A DNA stretch of 64,000 bases from positions 13,765 through 77,764 of the forward strand of contig CAJTWH010000017.1 in the NCBI GenBank assembly GCA_910579995.1. Reading direction: 5' to 3'. Under the pieces are notes generated by a model, which saw only the letters and a program-made list of their open reading frames with translations, was not told the origin of the DNA and made no database searches. Below are positions 50,369 to 59,700 of this stretch, in pieces. The DNA is from an uncultured Muribaculaceae bacterium (GTDB taxonomy: Bacteria > Bacteroidota > Bacteroidia > Bacteroidales > Muribaculaceae). Each line of letters opens with the position of its first letter. Position 1 is the stretch's first letter. Position numbers and translations under genes: made by a program.

Positions 50369-50398
50369 AATGCGATGATACTTTTAATTATTAACGCA

Positions 50399-50914
50399 CT
50401 ATATGTCTGTTTTGTTCTCGCCGAGGCCAAGTTCTATCACCTCGCAATCGCGGATATCGGCGCCGTCGATTACAAGGCGTATCAGCGTGCGCACCTTATG
50501 CCAGCCCTGATCGCCGGCAGCGCCGGGATTGACATGAAGCACACCGAGCTCGCGGTCGTACATCACCTTGAGGATATGCGAGTGGCCGTCAACCATCAGC
50601 CGGGCGCCGGTCTCGCGCAGAAGTTTCTTCATGCCCGGAGCCCAACGCCCCGGATAGCCTCCGATATGCGTCAGAAGCACCTTCACGTCCTCCGCCATAA
50701 ACACGTCAAGCTCGGGGCACTTGCGACGCACCATGCCTCCGTCGGCATTGCCGGCGACGGCCCGCACCTCCGGCACAATATCAGCCAACCGCTCTATGAT
50801 AGAGTAATCACCCACATCGCCGGCATGCCACACCTCATCGCAATCTGCAAAATGCACGGCAAAGCGGTCGTCCCACTTGCCGTGCGTATCGCTCAATATG
50901 CCTATGCGCTTCAT
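50399..50914 (-). CDS. YfcE-type metallophosphoesterase
   Basis: A 171-residue calcineurin-like phosphoesterase of the YfcE/MJ0936 group. All metal motifs are present: GILSDTHGKWDDRF, WHAGDVGDYSII, VAGNADGGMVRRK, LLTHIGGYPGRW and MVDGHSHILKV. Such enzymes are manganese-dependent phosphodiesterases on small substrates; the natural one is unknown. It overlaps the small TPR gene by 4 bases (ATGA) and ends 31 bases before the secreted thioredoxin-fold gene. Confidence 0.9.
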   Translation of the reverse strand: MKRIGILSDTHGKWDDRFAVHFADCDEVWHAGDVGDYSIIERLADIVPEVRAVAGNADGGMVRRKCPELDVFMAEDVKVLLTHIGGYPGRWAPGMKKLLRETGARLMVDGHSHILKVMYDRELGVLHVNPGAAGDQGWHKVRTLIRLVIDGADIRDCEVIELGLGENKTDI

Positions 50915-51165
50915 GGATTATAGAGGTCTTTATTGAAAAAATCCATAATCTCACGTGCCTGCTCCAAGGCCAAGGCTGCCGGGCCCGAGGGATCGAGAGC
51001 CTCCGACTGCGCGTAGAGACTTATAGCGGCGCTCTTCTCTCCACGCTTCCATGCCATGCGGCCGCGCAGATAGAGAGCGGCGGCGTCTTGGCGGCCTGCA
51101 AGCAGCGTATCGGCCTCTTCAAGACGGTTGGCCGCTATCAGCTGTTCTATCTTCTCGTCGGCCAT
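50911..51165 (-). CDS. Small TPR-like protein
   Basis: An 84-residue helical protein from the ATG at 51165 (MADEKIEQLIAANRLEEADT); the longer frame starts within the GH43 gene. Two or so TPR-like helices pairs are visible (ALYLRGRMAWKRGEKSAAIS; LYAQSEALDPSGPAALALEQ). No signal or membrane segment. It lies between GH43 (stop 2 bases upstream of its ATG) and yfcE (4-base overlap), so it is translationally linked to both. Partner unknown. Confidence 0.75.
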   Translation of the reverse strand: MADEKIEQLIAANRLEEADTLLAGRQDAAALYLRGRMAWKRGEKSAAISLYAQSEALDPSGPAALALEQAREIMDFFNKDLYNP

Positions 51166-51166
51166 A

Positions 51167-52210
51167 TTATTTGCTCCAATGCTTTTCGAGTCGGTCGAGC
51201 TCATCGGCGGTGATATAAGTCACAGAGCCATGTTTCTGCTCGCTGAAGTTAGTGCGCTTCATCGGGCTGCCCTCCTCGTCGAAGTAGCCGATAGGTTTGT
51301 AGTTTACGAAATCGGTAGTTTCCACAAAGCCGAAATTCATCGGGTTGATACGGTAGTTGTCGAACATCACCACGTATGTGTCCGTGCCCAGACGGCGCCA
51401 CGAGCTCGGAGCCTCATGTCCGCGGCTCTCGCCGTCGTAATAATTGTCATCAAATACGTAGGGGCCGGTTATGCTCTTCGAGGTGGCATGCTTGGGTGTG
51501 GCGGTCTTCTCATGGCTCACATAGAAGAAATGGTAGGTGTCGCCCACCTTGATGATATTAGAGTCGATGATATTGTATGCCTTGTCGGGCGCCTGCGCAA
51601 GAAGCGCGGGGGTAGATGTGAGGGCATTGTAATCATCATTGACGTAGGCATAATATATCGTGTTCTTGCCCGAGCCCTGACGTGTGGTGAAATGCAGCAT
51701 AAGCTTGCCGGCTTCTTCGTCATATACTGTCTCCGGTGCCCACACACAGCCTACCTCGCTCCAGTCCATATCTTCCTGAGCGGGAAGTTTGCTGAAATCG
51801 ATATTGGTGCGCTCCCAGTTGATGAGGTCGCGGCTCTTCATCAGCACGAGTCCGCGGTTGTTGCCCCAGCCGTAGGCCTTGCCGTCGCGCTCCCATTCGG
51901 TATCGCGGAAGCCGTCGCGCTTGCCGAACACATGCAGGTCGGTCATCGAAAGGTAAAAAGCTCCGTCCGGGCCGCGGAAAATGTGCGGGTCGCGTATGCC
52001 GTGCTGCTCGGCTATGGTGTCGCCGGCAATCACAGGTTTGTCGTCGTTGAGTGCCGTCCATGTATATCCGTCGCGGCTCACGGCGATATGAAGCCCGTGG
52101 TCCTGATCTTTGTGATATACCATCAGATATGCCGACAGATCATCGGTCTGTGCCACCGACGGAAGAGCCACCGCCGCAGCGGCGAGATATAATAAGTTTC
52201 TGAGTTTCAT
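51167..52210 (-). CDS. Glycoside hydrolase family 43-like secreted enzyme
   Basis: A 347-residue exported protein (signal LLYLAAAAVALPSVAQ) forming a five-blade propeller of the GH43/GH117-like type. Blade markers include GLHIAVSRDGYTWTALNDDK, GIRDPHIFRGPDGAFYLSMT with a likely catalytic Asp, GLVLMKSRDLINWERTNIDF, VWAPETVYDEEAGKLMLHFT with a likely acidic residue, and FVETTDFVNYKPIGYFDEEG. Such enzymes cut arabinose, xylose or galactose linkages in plant or host glycans; the specificity cannot be read here. No susC/susD pair is nearby. It starts beside repeat R5. Confidence 0.85.
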   Translation of the reverse strand: MKLRNLLYLAAAAVALPSVAQTDDLSAYLMVYHKDQDHGLHIAVSRDGYTWTALNDDKPVIAGDTIAEQHGIRDPHIFRGPDGAFYLSMTDLHVFGKRDGFRDTEWERDGKAYGWGNNRGLVLMKSRDLINWERTNIDFSKLPAQEDMDWSEVGCVWAPETVYDEEAGKLMLHFTTRQGSGKNTIYYAYVNDDYNALTSTPALLAQAPDKAYNIIDSNIIKVGDTYHFFYVSHEKTATPKHATSKSITGPYVFDDNYYDGESRGHEAPSSWRRLGTDTYVVMFDNYRINPMNFGFVETTDFVNYKPIGYFDEEGSPMKRTNFSEQKHGSVTYITADELDRLEKHWSK

Positions 52211-52225
52211 TTCGGTAGATTGCTT

Positions 52226-52370
52226 AAGTTTCGCACGAGAAACTTGTTTTTTGAGTTTAACAGGTTTAAGGTGTTTAATTTCGGGTAGTCTAAGTAAACT
52301 TTTTAAACTACTTAAACTGCGCTGAAAGCGCTTTAAACCTCAAGGTTTGCAACTTGCAAAACTTGAATTA
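52226..52370 (+). repeat. Structured intergenic repeat R5 (B left + B right)
   Basis: AAGTTTCGCACGAGAAACTTG-like start, then GAGTTTAACAGGTTTAAGGT, TTAAACTGCGCT-GAA-AGCGC and TTTAAACCTCAAG. Same layout as R4, with a shortened final stem. Confidence 0.85.
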
Positions 52371-52372
52371 TT

Positions 52373-52407
52373 AAAAAAGCCGGATATCCGCCTGAGGAAT
52401 ATCCGGC
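52373..52407 (-). terminator. Terminator after rpoC
   Basis: Minus strand GCCGGATAT...ATATCCGGC followed by TTTTTTAA, 24 bases past the rpoC stop. Confidence 0.92.
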
Positions 52408-52430
52408 TCTTTCTATAGTTATTGTCTGTA

Positions 52431-55400
52431 TCAGTCGTTGATAACCTCTACGGCCTCGACATCGACAGGACCGCGGCCGAAGTCGCCGGCGTCAACGTCG
52501 TCGTTGCTCGATACGAGGAGGTTGTCGTACTCGCGCAGACCTGTACCGGCAGGTATCAGGTGACCGCAGATCACATTCTCCTTCATACCCTCCAGAGGAT
52601 CCGACTTGCCTTGGATAGCGGCCTCGTTGAGCACCTTGGTTGTCTCTTGGAACGAGGCAGCCGAGATGAAGCTTGAGGTCTGCAGGGCGCTTCGGGTGAT
52701 ACCCTGAAGAATCTGCTCTGAAGTGGCAGGCTGGGCGTCGCGCACTACCACGAGCTTGAGGTCGCGCTGTTTGAGCAGCGAGTTCTCGTCGCGGAGCTTG
52801 CGTGCTGTGATGATCTGGCCTTCCTGCAGTGTCTCGCTGTCGCCCGGATCAACAACATATTTCTTGCCCCAGATACGGTCGTTCTCATCGATGAAGTCGC
52901 GCTTGTCAACCACCTGCTCGGGCAGGAAGTTGGTGTCGCCGGCGTCAAGGATACGCACCTTACGCATCATCTGGCGCACGATTACCTCGAAGTGCTTGTC
53001 GTTGATCTTCACACCCTGCATACGGTATACATCCTGAACCTCGTTCACGATATATTCCTGCACGGCTGTCGGGCCCATGATGTTGAGGATGTCAGCCGGG
53101 GTGATTGCACCGTCGGAAAGTTTCGTACCGGCACGAACGACGTCGTTCTCCTGAACGAGAAGCTGCTTCGACAGAGGCACGAGATACTTCTTGGGATCGC
53201 CGAACTTAGGTGTGATAGTGATCTCGCGGTTACCGCGTTTGATCTTGCCGAAGCTTACCTGACCGTCTACCTCAGCCACAATGGCGGGGTTCGACGGGTT
53301 GCGGGCCTCGAAAAGCTCGGTCACACGGGGGAGACCACCGGTAATATCGCCGGCGCCTTCTGTGGTGCGGGTAATCTTGGCGAAGGTGTCGCCGGCCTCG
53401 ATTTCCTCGCCCTCCTTGTAGATCAGGTGGGCACCCACAGGAAGTGAGTAGGTTGCCTGTATATTGCCTACAGCGTCGAGAATCTCTACAGAAGGTACGT
53501 GCTGACGGTCGCGCGACTCGATGATCACGCGGTCTTCTGCGGTGGCATGACCTTCGGAGTCATTGCGGTAGGTAACGTTTTCGATAAGGTCGATATAGTG
53601 TACCTTACCCGAGAACTCGGAGATGATGACGTTGTTGAAGGGGTCCCACTCGCACACTACGTCGCCCGGTTTGAGCTCGGCGCCGTTGTTGAAATAGAGC
53701 TTCGAGCCGTAAGGTATCTGCGCGCTCATCAGCTGGAGGCCGGTGTTGTTGTCGTAGATACGCATTTCGGCAAGACGACCGATTACAACTTCGTAGCCCT
53801 TGCCGGTCTTGACGGTGCGGATTTCCTCAAGCTCGAGCTTGCCGTCGTATTTCGACACAAGCTTGTTGGCTGCAGAGGTGTTGGTTGCCACACCACCGAC
53901 GTGGAATGTACGGAGGGTAAGCTGTGTACCCGGCTCACCGATCGACTGGGCTGCGATTACGCCGACAGCCTCGCCCTTCTGCACCATGCGCAGGTTGGAG
54001 AGGTTACGGCCGTAGCACTTGGCGCACACACCGCGTTTGCTCTCGCAGGTGAGCACCGAGCGGATCTCTACGCTCTCGATGGGTGAGGCGTCGATAATCT
54101 CGGCTGCGTCGTCTTTGATTTCCTCGCCGGCAGCGACGATAAGCTCGCCGGTAAGGGGGTGGATGATATCGTGTACCGATACTCGGCCGAGGATACGCTC
54201 GCCAAGCGAAGCTACAACTTCGTCATTGTTCTTGATTGCGGTGCATACGAGGCCGCGGAGAGTGCCGCAGTCTTCCTCGTTGATGATCACGTCGTGGGCT
54301 ACGTCGACAAGACGGCGGGTAAGATAACCGGCGTCGGCTGTCTTGAGCGCAGTATCCGCAAGACCCTTACGGGCACCGTGGGTAGAGATGAAGTACTCGA
54401 GCACCGACAGGCCTTCCTTGAAGTTTGCCAAAATCGGGTTCTCGATAATCTGACCGCCTTCGGCACCGGCTTTCTGAGGCTTGGCCATAAGACCACGCAT
54501 ACCGGCCAGCTGACGGATCTGGTCTTTCGAACCACGGGCACCCGAGTCAAGCATCATGTAGATGGCGTTGAAGCCTTGGTTGGCCTCGCTCATCTGCTTC
54601 ATCAGGATACCGGTCAGGCGGGTGTTGACATGCGTCCAGATATCGATGATCTGCTGGTAACGTTCTTTATCCGAGATAAAGCCCATAGAGAAGTTCGACA
54701 TCACCTCTTCTACCTGACGGTAGCCTTCGGCAACGATTTCTTCTTTCTCGGCAGGGATAAGCACGTCGCCGAGGTTGAACGACAGACCGCCCTTGAAGGC
54801 CATGTAGTAACCCAAGTTCTTGATGTCGTCAAGGAACTGTGCTGAGCGCGGGATACCGCATTTCTTGATTACCCTTGCGATGATGTCGCGGAGCGATTTC
54901 TTCGAAAGGATGGTATTGATATAGCCGATCTGTTCGGGCACATACTGGTTTACGAGCACACGGCCTACAGATGTGTCTTTCACAAGGTGGCGGATCTTGT
55001 TGCCGTTTTCGTCAACATCGTCTACCATCACGGTGATGGGGGCGTGGAGTGTCACGCGGCCTTCGTTGTAGGCAATCTGTGCCTCTTCGGGGCCGTAGAA
55101 GATATGACCCTCGCCCTTGTCGCCGGGGCGCAGCTTGGTGATATAGTACAAGCCAAGTACCATGTCCTGAGAGGGCACGGTGATAGGTGCGCCGTTGGCA
55201 GGGTTGAGGATGTTGTGCGAGCCGAGCATGAGCATCTGGGCCTCGAGGATAGCCTCGTTGCCGAGGGGCAGGTGCACAGCCATCTGGTCACCGTCGAAGT
55301 CGGCGTTGAATGCCGTACATGCGAGCGGGTGGAGCTGGATTGCCTTGCCTTCGATGAGCTTGGGCTGGAACGCTTGGATACCGAGTCGGTGAAGTGTCGG

Positions 55401-56738
55401 GGCACGGTTGAGTAGCACCGGATGACCTTTCATCACGTACTCGAGGATATCCCATACAACGGGTTCCTTGCGGTCGACGATTTTCTTGGCGCTCTTCACA
55501 GTCTTCACGATACCGCGCTCGATGAGCTTGCGGATGATGAAGGGCTTGTAGAGCTCGGCGGCCATGTTCTTGGGAAGACCGCACTCGTGCATCTTGAGCT
55601 CGGGGCCTACGACGATTACCGAACGGGCCGAGTAGTCGACACGTTTACCGAGGAGGTTCTGACGGAAGCGGCCCTGCTTGCCCTTGAGTGAGTCAGAGAG
55701 TGACTTGAGGGGACGGTTGGCGTCGCTCTTCACTGCCGACGACTTGCGTGAGTTGTCGAGCAGCGAGTCCACGGCCTCCTGAAGCATACGTTTCTCATTG
55801 CGCAGAATCACCTCGGGAGCCTTGATTTCGATAAGACGTTTGAGGCGGTTGTTGCGGATAATCACGCGGCGATAGAGGTCGTTGAGGTCGGATGTGGCGA
55901 AGCGGCCGCCGTCGAGGGGAACGAGCGGACGGAGCTCCGGAGGGGTGACAGGCACGGCGTGGAGAATCATCCACTCGGGCTTGTTGCGGTGGCGCGACGC
56001 ACGGAAGGCCTCTACCACCTGAAGGCGTTTGAGGGCTTCGGTCTTGCGCTGCTGTGAGCCTTCGTTGTTGCTCTGGGTACGCAGTTGGTTGGCGAGGGTG
56101 TCGAGGTCAAGGTCTTTGAGAAGGTCATAGATAGCCTCGGCGCCCATCTTGGCTACAAACTTGTCGGGATCGCCGTCTTCAAGAAGCTGGTTCTCGCGGG
56201 GAAGTTTGTCGAGCACCTCGAAGTATTCCTCTTCGGTGAGAAGATCCATCTTGGTGATCTCGCGCTCGGGCGATGTGCCGATCTTCATGCCGTCGGCAGC
56301 ACCCGGGTTGATGATGATATAGCGCTCGTAGTAGATGATCGAGTCAAGCTTCTTGGAGGGAAGATTGAGAAGATAACCTATCTTATTGGGAAGCGAACGG
56401 AAGTACCAGATATGAGCCACCGGCACAACGAGGCGGATATGACCCATGCGCTCGCGGCGTACTTTCTTCTCTGTTACCTCTACCGAGCAGCGGTCGCAGA
56501 CAATGCCCTTGTAGCGGATACGTTTATACTTGCCGCAATGACATTCATAGTCTTTCACCGGGCCGAAGATACGCTCGCAGAACAGACCGTCGCGCTCGGG
56601 CTTGTAGGTGCGGTAGTTGATTGTTTCGGGCTTCAGGACCTCACCGCTCGACTTCTCAAAGATTTCTTCGGGCGAAGCGAGGCCGATGGAAATCTTGGAG
56701 AAGACGTTCTTTGCTTTATTTTCTTTTCTAAAAGCCAT
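52431..56738 (-). CDS. rpoC: RNA polymerase beta' subunit
   Basis: A 1435-residue beta' subunit, normal length for Bacteroidetes. The N-terminal zinc site (CHCGKYKRIRYKGIVCDRC) and the catalytic NADFDGDQMAVHLPL magnesium motif are present. The trigger-loop region (VGVIAAQSIGEPGTQLTLRTF) and the second zinc cluster (CESKRGVCAKCYG) are also intact. It forms the active-site cleft with RpoB. It lies 44 bases after rpoB and ends at a strong terminator. The acidic C-terminal tail (DDVDAGDFGRGPVDVEAVEV) is typical of the phylum. Confidence 0.98.
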   Translation of the reverse strand: MAFRKENKAKNVFSKISIGLASPEEIFEKSSGEVLKPETINYRTYKPERDGLFCERIFGPVKDYECHCGKYKRIRYKGIVCDRCSVEVTEKKVRRERMGHIRLVVPVAHIWYFRSLPNKIGYLLNLPSKKLDSIIYYERYIIINPGAADGMKIGTSPEREITKMDLLTEEEYFEVLDKLPRENQLLEDGDPDKFVAKMGAEAIYDLLKDLDLDTLANQLRTQSNNEGSQQRKTEALKRLQVVEAFRASRHRNKPEWMILHAVPVTPPELRPLVPLDGGRFATSDLNDLYRRVIIRNNRLKRLIEIKAPEVILRNEKRMLQEAVDSLLDNSRKSSAVKSDANRPLKSLSDSLKGKQGRFRQNLLGKRVDYSARSVIVVGPELKMHECGLPKNMAAELYKPFIIRKLIERGIVKTVKSAKKIVDRKEPVVWDILEYVMKGHPVLLNRAPTLHRLGIQAFQPKLIEGKAIQLHPLACTAFNADFDGDQMAVHLPLGNEAILEAQMLMLGSHNILNPANGAPITVPSQDMVLGLYYITKLRPGDKGEGHIFYGPEEAQIAYNEGRVTLHAPITVMVDDVDENGNKIRHLVKDTSVGRVLVNQYVPEQIGYINTILSKKSLRDIIARVIKKCGIPRSAQFLDDIKNLGYYMAFKGGLSFNLGDVLIPAEKEEIVAEGYRQVEEVMSNFSMGFISDKERYQQIIDIWTHVNTRLTGILMKQMSEANQGFNAIYMMLDSGARGSKDQIRQLAGMRGLMAKPQKAGAEGGQIIENPILANFKEGLSVLEYFISTHGARKGLADTALKTADAGYLTRRLVDVAHDVIINEEDCGTLRGLVCTAIKNNDEVVASLGERILGRVSVHDIIHPLTGELIVAAGEEIKDDAAEIIDASPIESVEIRSVLTCESKRGVCAKCYGRNLSNLRMVQKGEAVGVIAAQSIGEPGTQLTLRTFHVGGVATNTSAANKLVSKYDGKLELEEIRTVKTGKGYEVVIGRLAEMRIYDNNTGLQLMSAQIPYGSKLYFNNGAELKPGDVVCEWDPFNNVIISEFSGKVHYIDLIENVTYRNDSEGHATAEDRVIIESRDRQHVPSVEILDAVGNIQATYSLPVGAHLIYKEGEEIEAGDTFAKITRTTEGAGDITGGLPRVTELFEARNPSNPAIVAEVDGQVSFGKIKRGNREITITPKFGDPKKYLVPLSKQLLVQENDVVRAGTKLSDGAITPADILNIMGPTAVQEYIVNEVQDVYRMQGVKINDKHFEVIVRQMMRKVRILDAGDTNFLPEQVVDKRDFIDENDRIWGKKYVVDPGDSETLQEGQIITARKLRDENSLLKQRDLKLVVVRDAQPATSEQILQGITRSALQTSSFISAASFQETTKVLNEAAIQGKSDPLEGMKENVICGHLIPAGTGLREYDNLLVSSNDDVDAGDFGRGPVDVEAVEVIND

Positions 56739-56782
56739 ATATGGTGTTTGTGTCTTTAGAGATTGGTTGATGGGAGAGATTA

Positions 56783-59700
56783 TCAGTTCTCCAAATTGAT
56801 GCTCAGGCCGAGACCTTGAAGCTCATGGAGCAATACGTTGAGCGACTCGGGAATGCCGGGTACGGGCATGGCCTCGCCTTTGACGATTGCCTCGTAAGCC
56901 TTGCTGCGGCCGTTGACATCATCACTCTTGATGGTGAGGATCTCTTGGAGTATGTGGGCGGCGCCGAATGCCTCGAGCGCCCAAACCTCCATCTCACCGA
57001 AACGCTGGCCACCGAACTGGGCTTTACCGCCGAGAGGCTGCTGGGTGATAAGTGAGTACGGGCCGATTGAGCGGGCGTGCATCTTATCCTCTACCATGTG
57101 GCCGAGCTTGAGCATGTAGATCACACCTACGGTAGCGGGCTGGTCGAAGCGTTCGCCTGTGCCGCCGTCGTAGAGGTAGGTCTTGCCGTAGCGCGGCAGA
57201 CCGGCCTTGTCGGTCCATGCGTTGATGTCGTCCATGCTTGCACCGTCGAAAATCGGGGTGGCGAATTTCTCGCCGAGCTCGCGGCCTGCCCATCCGAGCA
57301 CGGTCTCGAACACCTGTCCGAGGTTCATACGCGAAGGCACACCCAGAGGGTTGAGCACGATATCTACCGGTGTACCGTCGGCAAGGAAAGGCATATCCTC
57401 CTGACGTACGATACGCGACACGATACCCTTGTTACCGTGGCGGCCGGCCATCTTGTCGCCCACGCTGATCTTACGCTTCTTGGCGATATATACTTTGGCT
57501 ATCTGCATGATACCTGAGGGAAGTTCGTCGCCGATAGAGATGTCGTATTTCTTGCGGCGGAGCTCTGCGTCGATTTCCTTGTATTTCTGCAGGTAGTTGA
57601 TGATAGTCTGGCGGATGAGCTCGCTCTTGTGCTCGTCGGTGGTCCAGTTGCTCAGGCTAAGTGTATCGTAGTTGATACCGCGGAGCACTGAAGCGGTGAA
57701 CTTGGCGCCCTTGGGCACGATCTCGCTGCCGAGGAAGTCATGAACGCCGTTGCTGGTGAGGCCGTCGGTGAGTACGAGAAGTTTGTCTACGAGCACTCCG
57801 AGCAGAGCGTCGAGCTTGGCTTCGTATTCCTCGTCGAGCTTCGGAAGAAGAGCGTTGGCACTCTTGTTCTTTTTCTTCTTGGCTGCGCGAGAGAAGAGGT
57901 TTGTGCCGATAACTACACCCTTGAGCGACGGTGTGGCCTTGAGTGAGGCGTCTTTCACGTCGCCGGCTTTGTCACCGAAGATGGCACGCAGAAGTTTCTC
58001 TTCAGGTGTGGGGTCGCTCTCGCCCTTGGGAGTGATCTTACCGATCATGATATCGCCCGGTACAACGTGTGCACCCACACGGATGATACCGCGTTCGTCG
58101 AGGTCTTTGGTGGCGTCCTCGCTAACGTTGGGGATATCGTTGGTGAGCTCTTCCATACCGCGCTTGGTCTCGCGTACTTCGAGGGCATACTCGTCGACGT
58201 GTACCGAGGTAAGGATATCGTCGCGGACTACGCGCTCGTTGAGCACGATGGCGTCCTCGTAGTTGTAACCCTTCCAAGGCATGAACGCAACCTTGAGGTT
58301 GCGGCCCAGTGCGAGCTCGCCGTTCTCGGTGGCGTAGCCTTCGGTGAGTATATCGCCTTTGTGTACGCGCTGGCCCTTGTTGCAGATGGGGCGAAGGTCG
58401 ATTGTGGTGCTCTGGTTGGTCTTGCGCCACTTGGGTATGCGGTAGGTCTTGACAGGCTGGTCGAAAGCGACGAACTGCTCTTCGTCGGTGCGGTCGTAGC
58501 GGATACGTATGCTTGTAGCGTCTACAAACTCGATCACACCTTCACCCTCGGCTGCAATCTGTGTGCGGCTGTCGCGGGCAAGCTGTGCTTCGATACCGGT
58601 ACCTACGATAGGAGCCTCGCTGCGCATAAGGGGCACAGCCTGACGCATCATGTTAGATCCCATGAGTGCGCGGTTGGCGTCGTCATGCTCGAGGAAGGGG
58701 ATCAGCGACGCTGCGATTGACGCGATCTGTGCGGGCGATACGTCCATGAGCTCGATCTTCGACGGCGGAACGACGGGGAAGTCGGCGTCGCGGCGGGCCT
58801 TGACTGTCTTGCGGATGAATGTGCCGTCGTCGTTGAGCGGTGCATTACCCTGAGCGATAGTCTTGCCTTCCTCAATTTCGGCGGTAAGGTATACAACCTC
58901 ATCGTTGTTGAGGTTTACCTTGGAGTCGTCTACCTTGCGGTAGGGAGTCTCGATGAAGCCGAGGTCGTTGATCTTGGCATATACGCAGAGCGAGGAGATA
59001 AGACCGATGTTCGGGCCTTCAGGGGTCTCGATCGGGCAGAGGCGTCCGTAGTGGGTGTAGTGTACGTCTCGCACCTCGAAGCCGGCACGCTCACGCGACA
59101 GACCGCCGGGGCCGAGGGCCGACATACGGCGCTTGTGGGTGATTTCGGCAAGAGGGTTAGTCTGGTCCATGAACTGCGACAGCGCGTTGGTACCGAAGAA
59201 CGTGTTGATGACCGACGAGATAGTCTTGGCGTTGATAAGGTCGGTGGGGGTGAATACCTCGTTGTCGCGTACGTTCATGCGCTCGCGGATGGTGCGCGAC
59301 ATACGGTTGAGGCCCACGCCGAACTGATTTGAGAGCTGCTCGCCTACGGTGCGCACGCGGCGGTTCGACAGGTGGTCGATATCGTCCACGTCGGCGTGGC
59401 TGTTGATGAGCTCGATCAGATATTTGATAATGGCGATGATATCTTCCTTGGTCAGCACCTTCACGTCAATGCTCGTGGTGAGGTCGAGCTTGCGGTTGAT
59501 ACGGTAGCGGCCTACAGTGCCGAGGTCGTAGCGTTTCTCCGAGAAGAAAAGGTTGGTGATAACCTCGCGTGCGCTGGCCTCATCGGGTGCCTCGGCATTG
59601 CGGAGCTGACGGTAGATATACTCGATAGCTTCTTTTTCCGAGTTCGACGGGTCTTTCTGAAGGGTGTTGAAGATAATCGAGTAGTCGCTGGCGTTGGCGT

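Noticed and set aside
59150..59260. Rifampicin-resistance change in rpoB
   Set aside because: The cluster keeps the usual sensitive residues (FMDQ, NPL, THKRR); visible differences are conservative and typical of the phylum.
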